From: Leucaena leucocephala
Lineage: Eukaryota; Streptophyta; Magnoliopsida; Fabales; Fabaceae
Length of the DNA: 64,000 nucleotides
Reading direction: 5' to 3'
Assembly: GCA_037074615.1 (NCBI GenBank)
Contig: CM073558.1
Location: 8,370,001 to 8,434,000, forward strand
Position numbers and translations under genes: made by a program
Shown: in pieces, positions 33,514 through 45,930 of the stretch
Layout of the letters: every line of letters starts with the position of its first letter
Position numbering within the stretch: the stretch's first letter is position 1
The notes under the pieces: generated by a model
Seen by the model: the letters and a program-made list of their open reading frames with translations, nothing else
Database searches by the model: none
Told to the model about the DNA's origin: nothing

Positions 33514-36106
33514 TATAATATCCTCCTTTTCTTATGTCTTAGGGATCATTCAGTAGCATTTGGAACCACTTCTAGGGCCATTAAAGTCAAATCATACAAT
33601 CTGGAATTTTACTCCCAGTGAGTATTGTTCACTGTGTAAATTCCACCGGAGTGACCTGACTTTGAAAAATCATAACTAATTATAGAAAAATCAAAATGGA
33701 GTGGTTCAAATTGCTACTCGAAGATAACTTAATGTTATTTCAGGAAAAAATGACTCATTGACCATGCCTTGACAAGGTAAATGTTCCAAAATCACTGTTC
33801 ATCCAGCGTCCTGTCCTTGATTCCAGCATTCTGGTCCCATCTTTGATAAATCATATCTTTATGTGTAGACATCCAAATGAGACGTTCTATATATCAAATC
33901 GAAGATTAGCATGTCTAATATTTACTGGAAAAATATCATATATTTATTCAATCATTTACTATTTATAATTATAGCTCAAATGTCACTGCCTCCCCATGAG
34001 TTACTGTTCACAGTGACAATTTCCAGCAATTATACATACATGAATCACATATCAATCATGCTAATCAATTAAAATATCTTCATGCATCTTTATCTCCTCC
34101 ATCTTGAGAAGACCTGCTGTAATTGGATTGATATGGAAGGGATGAGATTTTTGGGGAAATCTCAGTAGCAAACAATAAACAATGCATGCATTAATGTGTA
34201 TACTTGTGCTTGCTTGTGAAAGTGTTAATATTGCGTAATGTGCATGCTTCCATGTTACATATGAAATACAATTGGCCAAAGTAATCATAGGAACAGAGCT
34301 TCATACATAAGCACATGTTCAACACAATTCAACAAAGCCATAGCACATCAAGCACAACATTCAATGCATACAAGTTTAGGATAAGTTCACTACCTGACAT
34401 GTAGCTTTCCTTCTAGCTCTTAGACTTTGCTCTAAGGTTCATTCTTTCCATATGTTAGAGCCTACACATAGCATAATAATATCTTCATTATTATTCTATT
34501 AGCATAGCTCTACTTAACTCATGATTAACTAGTGGTGATATCCTTAATCTGACATTCCCCTGTCTTTCTTTCTATCTTTAGCTACCTTTATTAATAGAGA
34601 TATTTCTCTATTCTAACCACTAACAGAAATCCTCTACTTTATTAGAGCAGGGACTAGATAACTTTCTTACCTCATTCCTAAGCTTTGCCCAGTCCTTCGG
34701 CTCCTTAGACTGCTCCTGGCTCTACCAGAACTCCTTCCTTTCTTTCCTTTCTTTCTTTCCTTCTCTCTTTCTCTCTTTCTCTCTTCTTTCTCTTCCTTTT
34801 CTTGTTAGATCCGTGGTGTGCCTTGAAATGGGAGGGGAGTGGCCTATTTATAGGTGAGAGGAGGTGGAATGAATGGTCCAGATTGATTCATGATGAATGG
34901 CTTAGATTGCTTGCTTCCTCAAGAAGCTTTGCCTACATCATCACGATGACATCATCCTCCCTGATGACTCACCACTCATGACATCATCTAGGACACCTCA
35001 TGGGTATATGTGGCAAAATGTGGGGCCCTTGGGACACCTCACCAGCTGACTCAGCCTTTCCAGAGAGTTCTAGAGTCTTTTCCCTGAATGGACGGCCGAG
35101 ATCGTGCCACGTGTCCTTTTGCTTTTTCTCCTTTTTCTCTAATCATGCCATGTGTCCTTTGCTTTTCCTCTTTTACTATAATCATGCCATGTGGCACATT
35201 GTGGGCCCCAGTTATGTCCTCTCATGATTCCAGATCACTTTACCCAGTTCTATCTTGGACCGGGTTACTTTACTTTATTGAAAAAGCACTAAAACATTAT
35301 TTTAATGCCTCTTGGGCCCACATTACTCTTGGGCTACGTTTTTGGGCCTTTAAATATCATCTTGGGTTTTTAACCAAGCCTAAGCACTCTGGTGGCTCAG
35401 TTCCTAAGGAACATCTTTAGTAAATTACCAAAATGCCCTTACTACCTCTTTAGTACTTATAGGGGCACTATTGTCTTTTCATACCTTACCAGAGTATCTC
35501 TTAACCCTAGTTAACTATCCAGATACCCTTTCTTAACTATCTAACCTTAGTCAAATGATCATAATGCCCTTCGTCTGACTCTAACTTAATGACACAACAC
35601 AGTGGCATACCTTTAGTGGCATTTTCGTAATTCTTCATTTTTCTCGGTCTTTATTAGCCCTGGCCCACATATTTATCTGAAAATATCATTGGGCCTATAA
35701 GGTGCCATTCTGGACCCTCTATATGATCCTCTATCTTCATAGGCTTAATTCCTGAGAAATTGCCCCGAAACCTATTTATCGGGTCTTTTAATCCATTGTA
35801 AATTCTATAGTAAATTCTACATAACTCCTTTTTGAGCTCTGTCAGTTTTATAAATTCTTATATTAATTATAGGAATTTATTGCCACAATTCATCTGATTT
35901 TGAGGTCTAGAGAATACTATATTAATTTTCATTCTCTTCAAAAATTAATATAAATCTTTCGAGACCTCATATTAAAACTTTGTGTTGCATCAAACTGATC
36001 ATCATAATTTTCTCTATTTATTGATACCTCTGCTCAATAGGGTCTGGTAGCATCCTTTTTTCAGGCTATATACTGGGCTTTATGACCTAAAAATTGGGAT
36101 ATGACA
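33514..36106 (-). mobile_element. D5: solo D-family LTR
   Basis: 2593 bases, minus orientation, TATAATATCC (decayed TGTAACATCC)...GGATATGACA. Flanks are CTATG (33509-33513) and GTATG (36107-36111), four of five matching. The TATA box is the complement of 34845-34852. A polypyrimidine tract of about 70 bases at 34730-34802 lies just downstream of it in the LTR direction. ACTGTTCA motifs are near 33800 and 34003. It is more diverged than D2, D6 and D7. Confidence 0.82.
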
Positions 36107-36345
36107 GTATGCATATATTTTATGTACTTTTTACACTGGGTTTAGGGTTTCCTAAGTTCTCTCATTCTTCTACTTGAGTCAGTGGTGTAGTTAGTGGTAA
36201 CCTTTCATATTCTCCAATATGTTAAACCTGAGTCAGATACTTCTCGACTTGAGTTCTTTTTTTTAAAGTGACTTAAGCTATTCATTTTATGCCCTGACTC
36301 ATGCTCATTTATCCCATTTCTCTCACTCAACTTCTCATTCTCTCT
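36107..36345. other. Short unrecognised spacer left of H
   Basis: Pyrimidine-rich, no frame of note. It may be the second half of the LTR-like fragment at 33439. Its last five bases, TCTCT (36341-36345), are the left duplication of H. Confidence 0.4.
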
Positions 36346-36752
36346 TGTAGAAAAGTGGGTTAATTCACCTTTGGTGGATTAGACCAAACCCAATAAGCAT
36401 CAGGTCCATTTAGAGAATAAGGAAGAGAGTGGGATATATATGTGTAATACCCTATATGAAAAGAAGTGGGAGTTACCCACCGGATATGCAGGAGCAGGAT
36501 GTGGGGAAGTGGGTAAGTTTTATTTTTGAATCACATTTTCCCCTCCTGTCATATGTGCATAAACACAAAAGAGAAATAAGCATTTTTATGTGTGTGGTTG
36601 TTATGCATATCTCTCCCATGCGTCTGAGGCTATTTTTCTTTCATAGGTGCATTTGCTGTATAACGTGACTGTGAGCCTATCCAAAGTGCTCGAGTTTCAT
36701 GTGGGTATTCAATGAGTCAAACAAGGATTTCAGGTACGCCCTGAAACTAACA
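36346..36752 (+). repeat. H 5' LTR
   Basis: Begins TGTAGAAAAGTGGG (3' copy: TGTTGGAAAGTGGG) and ends GAAACTAACA. The TATA box seen in the 3' LTR (TATAAAAG, 45635-45642) is decayed here to TATATGAAAAG. Confidence 0.92.
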
Positions 36753-36753
36753 G

Positions 36754-36766
36754 TAGTATCAGAGCC
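36754..36766 (+). other. H primer-binding site, tRNA-iMet type
   Basis: TAGTATCAGAGCC, one base after the LTR, differs at one position from TGGTATCAGAGCC, complementary to the 3' end of initiator tRNA-Met, the usual copia primer. Confidence 0.88.
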
Positions 36767-37352
36767 AGCTTCTATATGTTTCTCTGTAATTTTTTCATTT
36801 TCTAGTTATGCACTGTTCTATATGCTTATCTTTGTTTTAAAGTGTTTATTTTGTGATAAGATATATGGAGCATGCATTTAAACCATAAAATAGAAGTAAA
36901 CTCACTATCCACCAAACATAGATCTTTTGTTCAAAATTGGGTCATTAGAAAACAATATTTTTAAGCCTTGAAATTAGTTTCATTGCGTAGAGCATAAAAA
37001 AATGAAGAAAATAACACCAAGAAAATCAAAATCAGACTTCAAACAGAGGAGTTATGACCAAAATATGTATCAAGTCCTTTGGACCTTACCTATTTTCTAG
37101 TCGGGTTTGTGCAATCCAGCTAGAGGTCAGGGATAATCAAAACGCACCATTTTCATCAATCCAAAATGTTATCATTTTGAGACGCAACAACAGAAAAATA
37201 TATGAGACTCTATTTTGTAGATTTGGTTGCTCTAGCCCAGTCCAGGGAAAAAATATTTTGGGCTGAGACTGGGCCAAGCCTATTACCAAAAAAATGTTTT
37301 TATTTTTATTTTTGGGCAGTAAGGGTATGAGCCTGGTTGAATTAGTGGATCC
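36767..37352 (+). other. H leader, first part
   Basis: Non-coding leader. It includes GTCTTAGCCCAGTCCAG-like GC-richer sequence near 37230 but no motif I recognise. It ends with the GATCC duplication of F2 (37348-37352). Confidence 0.6.
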
Positions 37353-39134
37353 TATTAGAAATTGTGCCCTAAGGGCCAATCATTGTCTTATGAACATTAT
37401 TGATTTATGAATTTATTAATTGTGTTATCATATTATTTGCATGTTTACTATGATGACCATTCTTGGATAATTCATGAACTTATCCTAAATACCCCTGGTC
37501 AGTCATCTCTGCGGGAGCACAGATGAAATAAGACCAATATGACTTTGAAGATATATAGAGATATAAATCAGAGTCATAAGCACATGTAAGAGTACAAGGT
37601 GTTGGACCGACCCGCTATGAGAGAACTGCATGGGTAACGTCATAAGCTTCTCTCATATACAAACCATGTCAATATGCCCTTTGACCTGAGATCATCATGG
37701 ATTCCTGCATGACAAACGCTCAGTTTTGACCTAGTCAAAAGTCACTTTTGACCGAGTGATCATAAAGACTATGTTCGGCCTTAGTGGTTTTTCATGCGGA
37801 GGAATGTGAGTGGTCAAGATGGAATTTATCCCTCACATTCATAGAGAGATATTACTGGGCCCCTCGATGAGTGGGTCTGAGAAATATATGGCCATACTGT
37901 AATAGAAAGGTAGTTCCATTTCTATAGTCAGACTACTCAAGGATCGAGAAAGTAACGGTCAGGAATAGGAGGATGACATTATCCATGCCTGAACCATGAC
38001 CAAAATATCGCGTGACAAAAGGGACATGATATGGTTGTATAAAAGGTTACATCGTTTAACGATCCTCATATAATTTGGGTAGTCGTTATGTCTTGCTAGA
38101 GACCATTTACGACTTGTGGGCCAGTATAGCAAATGGCCCACTGCCAACTTCATATGGGCCTACAGGGTCGCACACAAAATAGCCCAACACGAGCTATGAT
38201 ACCCAGATTCATTGAATCTAAGACATGTCCAGATTCAATGAAAGATCCAGGGTGGATGTATATATTTATTTATATTTATATTCGTATATATATATATATA
38301 AATTCGTATATATATATTATATAAGAGATATATAAGATTTAATTTATAAGGATAAATTAAATCTCTATCACGTTTGAATTTGAAATTCAAATTGATAGAA
38401 TATCTCATATAAGAGATATTTATAAGATTTAATTTATAAGGATAAATTAAATCCCTATCATGTTTGAATTTGAAATTCAAATTGATAGGATATCTCAAAT
38501 TTGATTTATGAGAATAAATCAAATATAGATCAGTCTCATCTTTATTTAAAGTTAAATAAATAGGTAATTAAATCTGTGGGATGGATTTAATATTATTTAT
38601 TTAATTAGTTTCTTATAAAATTATACAATATATGATATTGTATTAATTTCAGAATTAATATAAGATTAACTCCAAAATCCAATTCGGCGGAGAGAGAAAA
38701 ATGCATAGCATCCTATATATTTAATTTTAGGAGCTGCATTTTTAGCAAGACACAAAGAGAACACAGAAAGGCCGAAGGGGAATCTGTAAAAAGGTTTGCA
38801 GATAAGAAACTGCTGAAATAGAGACAGAGAGGACGAATTCTTGGGAAAGCCCTAGAGGGACAAGAGACGCTAGCACGTTGTTCGTGGTTGGAACGCTGTT
38901 CGTGTGGATACCAGTAGAGGAAGCCGACCTGAGTCGTCGACTTCTTGCGATCAGAAAGGGAGCACGAGCCGCGGAGAGAAGCCGTGAACGTCGTGACTAG
39001 AAGCTGTGGAAGTCGCTAAGGAACACTGAGGGTAATGCTTCTTTCCACTTGACTTAAACACATACGGTAGATCCTGGCAAGGAATGGAAAAATTTTTAAA
39101 TTAATTTCCGCTGCGTGTCTTCCAATTCCTTTCA
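37353..39134 (+). mobile_element. F2: solo F-family LTR in H leader
   Basis: 1782 bases, TATTAGAAATTGTGCCCTAA...TCCTTTCA, flanked by GATCC at 37348-37352 and 39135-39139. It is the reverse complement of F1 and has about two copies of the 91-base unit. The start has probably decayed from TGTTGGAAAT. No internal genes, so it is a solo LTR. Confidence 0.92.
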
Positions 39135-39139
39135 GATCC

Positions 39140-39462
39140 AACCCAGAACCATAATTAAAAAATAATAATTTTTATTATACACACGCTAGAGGCCGAGAGT
39201 GGGCTTTGTTCATTTTTTTTATTTTTCTGAATTTTTCTTGTTGGGGTACTAGAGGGAGCGTGGGACCTCTGATTGAGGTACAATTTATTCCTAAAAATCC
39301 CTAAAATAAATATATTTATTTTGATATATAATTTACATATTTTGGGGGGGGGGTAAATCTAGACCTATTTATAAATATTCAATATATTTTCTAGTATTTT
39401 TTTAGTATTTAAAAATTTTAAAAAATTATGATAATTAATATTTTTTTATTATTTAGGTGAAA
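39140..39462 (+). other. H leader, second part
   Basis: AT-rich non-coding stretch with a run of nine G at about 39343-39351. It ends in a pyrimidine/T-rich run and TTATTTAG (AG at 39455-39456) seven bases before an ATG, resembling a 3' splice site. Confidence 0.5.
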
Positions 39463-40130
39463 ATGACTTCATCTAGCACTGAATCCCTTGGATATAGCTT
39501 ATATCATGATATCTCATTCTTGGATGATGTCAATAACCTAGAGAAGAACCTTTAAGAGGACCTCGAGGGGGAACCTAAAGAGGATCTAGAACAAGAACTT
39601 GGTAAACTTTCTGAATAAGACCTAGAGAAGTTAGTGAAAGAAGTTCCACAAGAGGAACCAAAAGTAATGAATGATTCTGGACCGAGGTCAAAAATTTTAT
39701 TCCCCATCGAACCATTTCCTGTACAACCTTTCATGGTTTCTTCATACTTAAACTCCAAGATGGTGCATACTCTTTACGATAAATCTCTAGTTGAGGATGA
39801 GAGGAAGTGAACCAACCTCTTACCCCTACTTTGGCCATGAGTATAGTTGAAAAAGATGCTACCAAACTAACAAATATGAAAGGCGTTAATACCGTGATTG
39901 GCAATTGCATTTAATTCATGATAGATAAGGAGAATACTGAATTCTACCTAACAGTCATAATGGAGTATATAAGTGCAGCTAAGGTTAGAGACAAGCCTAT
40001 ATAAGGACGCATGATCAAAACGTATTGGCTTAAAATAATAGAATTTATCTCTAACCTACACAAGCTGCCTTGTAAACTTGAGAAGTTAAAAAAAGCGAAG
40101 TTAGAATATTGTAATGCTCTTATCAAATGA
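39463..40130 (+). pseudogene. Upstream ORF in H, before gag; unknown protein
   Basis: Two successive frames look formerly coding. From ATG 39463 an acidic, leucine-rich N-terminus (ESLGYSLYHDISFLDDVNN, then repeated DLE/EDLE motifs) runs with two in-frame TAA stops to 39810. From ATG 39837 a 98-codon stretch follows with DATKLTNMKGVNTVIGNC, IDKENTEFYLTVIMEYI and a basic C-terminus (KLEKLKKAKLEY). The few stops are TAA/TAG, suggesting decay of one protein of about 220 residues. Gag begins only at 40573, so this is an extra ORF in the leader. It may be a captured host sequence or a lineage-specific accessory ORF. I recognise no domain. Confidence 0.5.
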
Positions 40131-40572
40131 TGTATAATTGTATTTGATTTCTACTACTTTACTTTGTTAATGACATGTTTTATTACCCTTTCTTTGTAAA
40201 GACTTGTCATTTATTACATGTCTTATATGTAAGAGAAACATGTTTCATTTCAGTATCTTAGTTATGATTAATGTATAATTTTTATAAGTGGGATCCTTTT
40301 GAATAATGAGTCTTCTAAAAATAAAACTTGATGAGAATAATGCTTATATTGATTTTGATAGGAAGTGATAGTGTTGCTAGTGCCTATGTGATAGGAGGTA
40401 CAAATGTATTCTCCTGATCATGGGTCTAGTGATATTATTATTTTCTGATAAAAAATAATAAAAGTACATGACATTGTATACTTTACATGTGCTATATATG
40501 TAAATTCACTTAAATATTCTATGGTTCAATAAATTAATGTGGGATAGGTTTGTCACAGAATTGATATTGAAT

Positions 40573-41300
40573 AATGGCATCAAAGAACATTATTACTGAA
40601 TTAAACAAGGGGAAAAACTCAATAGGGAAAATTGGGATATTTAGAACTGAAAGGTCTAATATATTCTAGAAGAATAGGATGCAATTGAGCCATTAACAAT
40701 GACAATAGTAGAGCCTAAGGCTAGAAATACGGTCCAACACAGGAGAGACCAGGAAGTCTACTTATCCTAGAAAAGGAAGAATATCATAGCAAGAATCACA
40801 CTACTGAGTATAATGACTGATGATTTCAAGTGAGTTTAAGACACACAGAATGGTACAACCTATATGGATTCCCTTAAAGGATAAGTTTGGTAGAGTTTCC
40901 AAGACTAAGCTTAGAAGGTTAACGATTAAATTCAATACCTATAAGCTAAAATCAAATAATCCTATAAGGCAACATCTAAGAGAGATCTCCAACATGATTC
41001 GAGAACTGAAGGAGATTGGACATAATCTTTCTGACAAGTAGTAAGTGCAGGCTGTTATTAGGTTCCTTCCTACCAATTAGGAGAACATGAAAGTTAATTT
41101 GACCCATAATAAAAATATCATCACTTTCAATGATGTAGCTAAGCATTTGGAGCTAGAGGATGAACATCTAGAGGCTTATAAGACCACTAGACAAGTCTAT
41201 TCTACTAAAGATACTAGTCTTTCCTATTTAAAGACTGTGACTGCTCACATGTGACTATTCTAAACAGACCGAGAGCAGAAAGATAATAGTGAATTATGTG
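40573..41300 (+). pseudogene. H gag
   Basis: Copia capsid protein of the UBN2/gag-polypeptide type. From ATG 40573: ASKNIITELNKGEK, a decayed tryptophan region, REDQEVY-like repeats, ITLLSIMTDDFK. Then, after a frame change, 40820-41041 with LKDKFGRVSKTKLRRLTIKF, RQHLREISNMIRELKEIGHN, followed by PTN*ENMKVNLTHN-type sequence and a conserved VAKHLELEDEHLEAYK near 41145. The zinc knuckle is not recognisable. Stops at about 40665, 40740 and 41040. Confidence 0.85.
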
Positions 41301-41344
41301 AATTCACATGTCTCATTTGTTTCTAGTGTTACTTTTCTGACAGA

Positions 41345-42480
41345 ACATGTTTCCTTTTCTTGGATTATTGACTCAAGCTCCACGTATGACATAAGTTGAG
41401 ATCGAGGATCTTTCGTGGAATACCGTCAGTTGCCATTTCAAAGCAAGTGGTTTTTCATTGGCAATAATGCAAGGATTGAGGTTTGTGGCATTGGTACCTG
41501 TAAACTTGTGTTGTGTGGTGGAAAGACCTTGATGCTGCATGATGTGCTTCATGCTCCTAACATCTGATGGAATTTAATTTCTATAATTTGTTTATTAGAC
41601 TTTGGGTTCAATGTAAACTTTTCTGGTAAAGTTGCAGACATTTATAACAACTCAATATTTTATGATTCATCTTTTCGATTTCAAAAGTTCTTTATTTTAG
41701 ATATCATTGATGATTTTAATGCTCACGATTATTTTAATATTACTTTGAATAATCCTAATATGAATATATGGCATTCTAGACTAGGACATATTAATCAAAA
41801 TAGAATGATTAAACTAGAAAAAGAAGGCTTGTTGGGGGTAATCCCTAACATGTATATATCATTATATGAAAGTTGTATAGATGGTAAGGTAACTAGAAAA
41901 CCATTTGGTAATGGAACACGAGTCAAAAACCCATTACAATTAATCCACTATGATATTTGTGATCCAATGAGTATAAGGATGAGACATAGAGCTTAGTATT
42001 TCATTACCTTTATTGATGATTTTTTATAATATGGTCATGTCTATTTGATTTCACGTAAGTCTGAGGCTGTAGAGTGCTTTAACCGATACATAAATAAAGG
42101 AGGAAAATTAAATAGACAATAAAATCAAGGCATTACACACTGATCAAGGTTGTGAATACCTTTCAGATCAATTCAAGCAGTTCTATGAAGAAAAAGTGAT
42201 TATTAGGAAACTAACTATCCTTGGCACACCTCAACAAAATGGGGTTATTGAAAGAAGAAATAGAACTCTTCTAGACATAGTTAGGTCTATGTTGGCTCAG
42301 GCAAACCCTCCAACTTCACATTAGGATTATGCTTTATTGACAGCAACCATCATACTTAATCGTGTTCCCTCAAAGTCAATATCTTCCACACCCTATGAGT
42401 TATGGACTAAACGTCAGCCAGATCTAAGCATCCTTAAACTTTAGGGCTCAGTGGCATATATCCATGACAATTCTCATAGA
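41345..42480 (+). pseudogene. H protease and integrase
   Basis: Protease: SWIIDSSSTYDIS near 41360 stands where copia proteases have W(I/L)xDSG, so the active-site Gly is changed. VLHAPNI and WNLIS follow. Integrase: zinc domain HSRLGHINQNRMIKLEKEGL (41756) with the second cysteine pair reduced (ESCIDGK). The core has HYDICDPMS in place of the TDxCGPM aspartate context, FITFIDDF, LHTDQGCEYLS near 42115, GTPQQNGVIERRNRTLLD with the catalytic glutamate, and PSKSISSTPYELWTKRQPD. Several stops. Confidence 0.88.
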
Positions 42481-42819
42481 CATGGGAAATTGGGTCCTAG
42501 AGGTTGGTAATAAATATATTTTTATAAGGTACTCTAAACCTCAAAAGGATATGTATTCATAAGTGAAAACAGAATCAAGAGATGCTGTATTTATTAAAAT
42601 AGAGTTTTCTGATAGGGGAGATATTAACTGCATTGTATCTCTTTATGAGACTCAAGAACAGGACAATTCCAAACAATTTGACAAACTAGAATTCTCTAGG
42701 TTTGTCAATCTGAGTGGGAGCCAAGATGGTCAACATAAAGACTAAGACAAATGAGAAAAGATAAGAAAGTTGCTCCTACCAAAATGAGTAACAGGGAAAA
42801 TGTTTCAAAGAGACACTTC

Positions 42820-43860
42820 AAATAGAAGGTGAAGCACTCTTAGTTACTCTAGAAGGGGATGATGAACCCTATACTATTCATGAGGCCTTGACAGGTCATG
42901 TCAAGGAGGAATAAAAGAAAGTAATGAAAGAGGAAATGGACTTAATGGTGAAAAACTAAGTTTGGGATTGGTTAATTTGCCAAAAGAAAGTAAAGCCATT
43001 GGAAACAAGTAAATTCTCAAAATCAAGAGAAAGGTGGATAGATCAATTGATAAATTCAAAGCTCAATTGGTTGTAAAGGGATATACACAATATGAATGTA
43101 TAGATTATGAAGATATTTTTTACCTGTTGTGCGCTTCAATTCTATAAGACTTATTTTAGCAATAGTAAATAGTTTAAACTTAGAGTTACATAAGATGGAT
43201 GTAAAAATTGTATTCTTGAATGTGATTTAGATGAAGAAATCTATATGTAACAACCAATAGGTTTCATTGAAAAAGGGTTTGAACACAAGAAGTGTAAACT
43301 CAAAAGATCCATTTATTGATTAAAGCAGTCATCCAAACAATGGTACTTGAGGTTTCACAAGGCGATAACCTCATATAACTTTCAGATGATAGAGGAAGAC
43401 CACTACATCTATGTGAAACATTTTGAGGGTAACTTTGTAATGTTATCCATATACGTAGATGGCATACTCTTAGCTAGAAATAGCCTTCACTCAGTGATAG
43501 CTATTAAAGAATGACTTTCATCAAATTTAAAAATGAAAGACATAGGTGAAGAAGAATACATATTTGGAGTTAAGATTCAAAGGAATCACTCCAAGAGAAT
43601 CCTCACTCTTTCACAAGAGAATTATATCAAGAAGATACTTGAGCAATTCAATATGAGTGACTGCAATCCCATGGATATCCTTATAGCTACTGGAATGGCC
43701 TTGAGTTCTGACATGTGTCCTAAAACTGAATTAGACAAAAAGCAAATGGAAATAGATCCATATACTAGTGCTATTGGTAGCTTGATATATGTGATGATGT
43801 GTACAAGACTATATATTTGTTATGTCGTAGGGCTGGTTAGCAGATTCTAGTCTAACACAG
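42820..43860 (+). pseudogene. H reverse transcriptase
   Basis: Copia RT. EALTGHVKEE and EMDLMVKN near 42885-42955, a decayed VDRSIDKFKAQLVVKGYTQ block, KMDVKIVFLN, EEIYMQQPIGF-type sequence (stop in place of Glu), KLKRSIY then LKQSSKQWYLRFH, and the catalytic box as YVDG at about 43453-43464 (family YVDD). In the open frame 43533-43850: KMKDIGEEEYIFGVKI, LSQENYIKKILEQFNM, and YTSAIGSLIYVMMCTR. The aspartate loss and stops make it inactive. Confidence 0.9.
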
Positions 43861-44420
43861 ATTATAAACATTGGAAAGCAGTGAAGAGGATCTTGAGATA
43901 CTTAAAGGGCACAACTGACTATGCATTGTGTTATCAAGGAAGCGATTTGTGCTTAGTCAGATATTCTGATGTTGATGTAGGCAATTATGAAGAATAACAA
44001 AGATCGACTTTAGGATACACCTTGCTTAACAATAACGCTATATTTTAGAGTAGTAAAAAGCAAACATGCATTGTTTTACACTCTATGAAAGCTAAGTTTG
44101 TGGCATGCACTATAGCAAAGCAATAGGCTATTTGGCTTAAAAGATTTATTGAATATTTAGGATTTAAGAATAAGAGTACCAATCCGATATTGATACACTG
44201 TGACAATACTGAAGCCATAGCCTACACCAAAGACCCTTAGTATCACAACAAGACCAAAGATATTGATATCAAGTATAACTTTATCATTGATTATATAGCA
44301 CAAAAAATTATAACTGTACAATACATTTCAACTAAATATATGGTTTCAGACCTGCTAACTAAGGAAATATGCAAAGAAACATGTAAAAGCCATTGGCATG
44401 GGAAAAATGTAAAGTTGTAG
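43861..44420 (+). pseudogene. H RNase H
   Basis: HWKAVKRILRYLKGTTDYAL, YSDVDVGNYEE (catalytic Asp region; the family has YSDADWAG), STLGYTLLNNNAIF, SSKKQTCIVLHSMKAKFVAC in place of the catalytic-Glu motif STxEAEY (glutamate replaced by Lys), HCDNTEAIAYTKDP, and YISTKYMVSDLLTK near the C-terminus. Three stops. The following 1.1 kb (44421-45507) is non-coding 3' sequence. Confidence 0.88.
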
Positions 44421-45507
44421 ACTATATGTAATATTTTTATTTTTATTAAGGATATTATGTCATTTATTATTACAAATATATCTGAGTGAAAGCATACAAT
44501 GTCTAGTATGTCATACAGGTTGAAAAGGGTAGCTCTCTCACATGAGCAATTGCCTTTAATGCTAGAGAAGCGTTCAAAGATGAGACATGTGTTCACCAGT
44601 AAAGTAGCAAAAGTATTGATATGGTAGAGAAGAAACACAATAAATGTCATCTTGGCTTAAAAAGTGCAGTAAGTCAAGATGAGATCTATAGTAAAGATAT
44701 GGATCAAACTATGGATACCCACATCCATGAAACTTATAGCTAGATAACAAATTCTTCAAAGTTGACATCATATTATGTGAATAGAATTGAATAGTTTAGG
44801 TTTAGATATTATGAGTGTCTAGACTTAAGTTTGTACAGTGTGATTGATAGAATCAAAATGAGGTACACTCTTATAAGATACAAGGAACACCGTAACATGT
44901 GATTCATACCACATATGCTAAAGAACCATAAATGGAAAGCACATGAATCAATCCCTGCTTCATTGTTGTGTGAGTTCCAGAAAGATATCATCCTTTCAAT
45001 AACGTCCTTTAACTTTGATAGTATTATGGAGATATATTTCAATGATTTCTACTTTAGTATATGTCCTATGGTCAAATTATTTATGAATCAAAGGTATTAT
45101 GCTAGGAAAGCGGTGGATTCATATCAAAATGATATATGGGCGAAAGAAAGATTGCCAAAATATACACATCCATGCTGGTGTTTATGACTAGTCCCTTATG
45201 ATATTATTTTGTTAATTTCATAAGTGTGGATACTATGCATAAGTGGAGGATATATAAGTTATATGCTAACCCAAGGGGATTAGATTAGCCATAAGAAAAA
45301 TGTATATTAGTAAATCTAGGACATTCAAGGCACTGTAATTTATTCTGATTGAGCTGCACTAAAGGGTTGCTTTGTGCTAGTCTCTGTAGAAAGGGATTTC
45401 TAGTAAAAATGCCTAAATAGAGATGTCATGCCTAAGCGATCACGGTAAAGCACCTAGTATGAAAGAAGGAAGAGAATGAGATTAGACCCATGACATCTAA
45501 TCTACCA

Positions 45508-45522
45508 AATGTGAGTGGGAGA
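45508..45522 (+). other. H polypurine tract
   Basis: AATGTGAGTGGGAGA runs straight into the 3' LTR start TGTTGGAAAGTGGG. Confidence 0.8.
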
Positions 45523-45930
45523 TGTTGGAAAGTGGGCTGATCCACCTTTAGTGGATTAGACCCAAACCTAATAGGCATTGGGGCCATTATAAGAATAAGG
45601 GAAAGAGTGGGGTATATGTGTGTAATATATCCCATATAAAAGAAGTGGGAGTTACCCACTGGATATGCAGGAGCAAGACATGAGGAAGTGGATAAGTTTT
45701 CTTTTTGAATCCCATTTTCCCCTCATTTCTTATGTGCATAAACACAAAAGAGAAATAAATATTTTCTTTGTGTGGTTGCTTTAGATATCTCTCCCTCTAC
45801 GTCTAAAGCTTTTTTTCTTCCGTGGGTACATTTCTTGTGTAACATGACTGTGAGCCTATCCAAAGTGCTCTACTTTCGTGTGGGTATTTAGTGAGTCAAA
45901 CAAGGATTCTAGGTACACCCGAAACTAGTA
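45523..45930 (+). repeat. H 3' LTR
   Basis: 408 bases, TGTTGGAAAG...GAAACTAGTA (decayed CA end), with TATAAAAG at 45635-45642. Followed by TCTCT (45931-45935). Confidence 0.92.

Larger units (their letters stand above)
36346..45930 (+). mobile_element. H: full-length Ty1/copia element
   Basis: LTRs of 407 and 408 bases, tRNA-iMet-type primer site, a long leader (interrupted by F2) holding an extra ORF, then gag, protease, integrase, RT and RNase H in copia order, a 1.1-kb 3' region, polypurine tract and 3' LTR. TCTCT flanks it on both sides (36341-36345, 45931-45935). The LTRs differ at more than one base in ten by eye, so the insertion is old. All coding parts have stops. I do not assign a copia lineage. 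Confidence 0.93.

Noticed and set aside
35000..35420. Two overlapping plus-strand frames of 75 and 110 codons
   Set aside because: Inside solo LTR D5, antisense to its transcription, no recognisable motif.
38235..38522. 95-codon frame with internal repeats (NLNFKFK, YPYKLNL)
   Set aside because: Translation of the 91-bp LTR tandem repeat in F2, so the repeats come from the DNA, not from a protein.
39343..39351. Run of nine G considered as an H polypurine tract
   Set aside because: It lies in the leader, not next to a 3' LTR; the true tract is at 45508-45522.
44291..44650. 119-codon minus-strand open frame with hydrophobic segments
   Set aside because: Antisense to the H RNase H end and 3' region; hydrophobicity follows from AT-rich codons.
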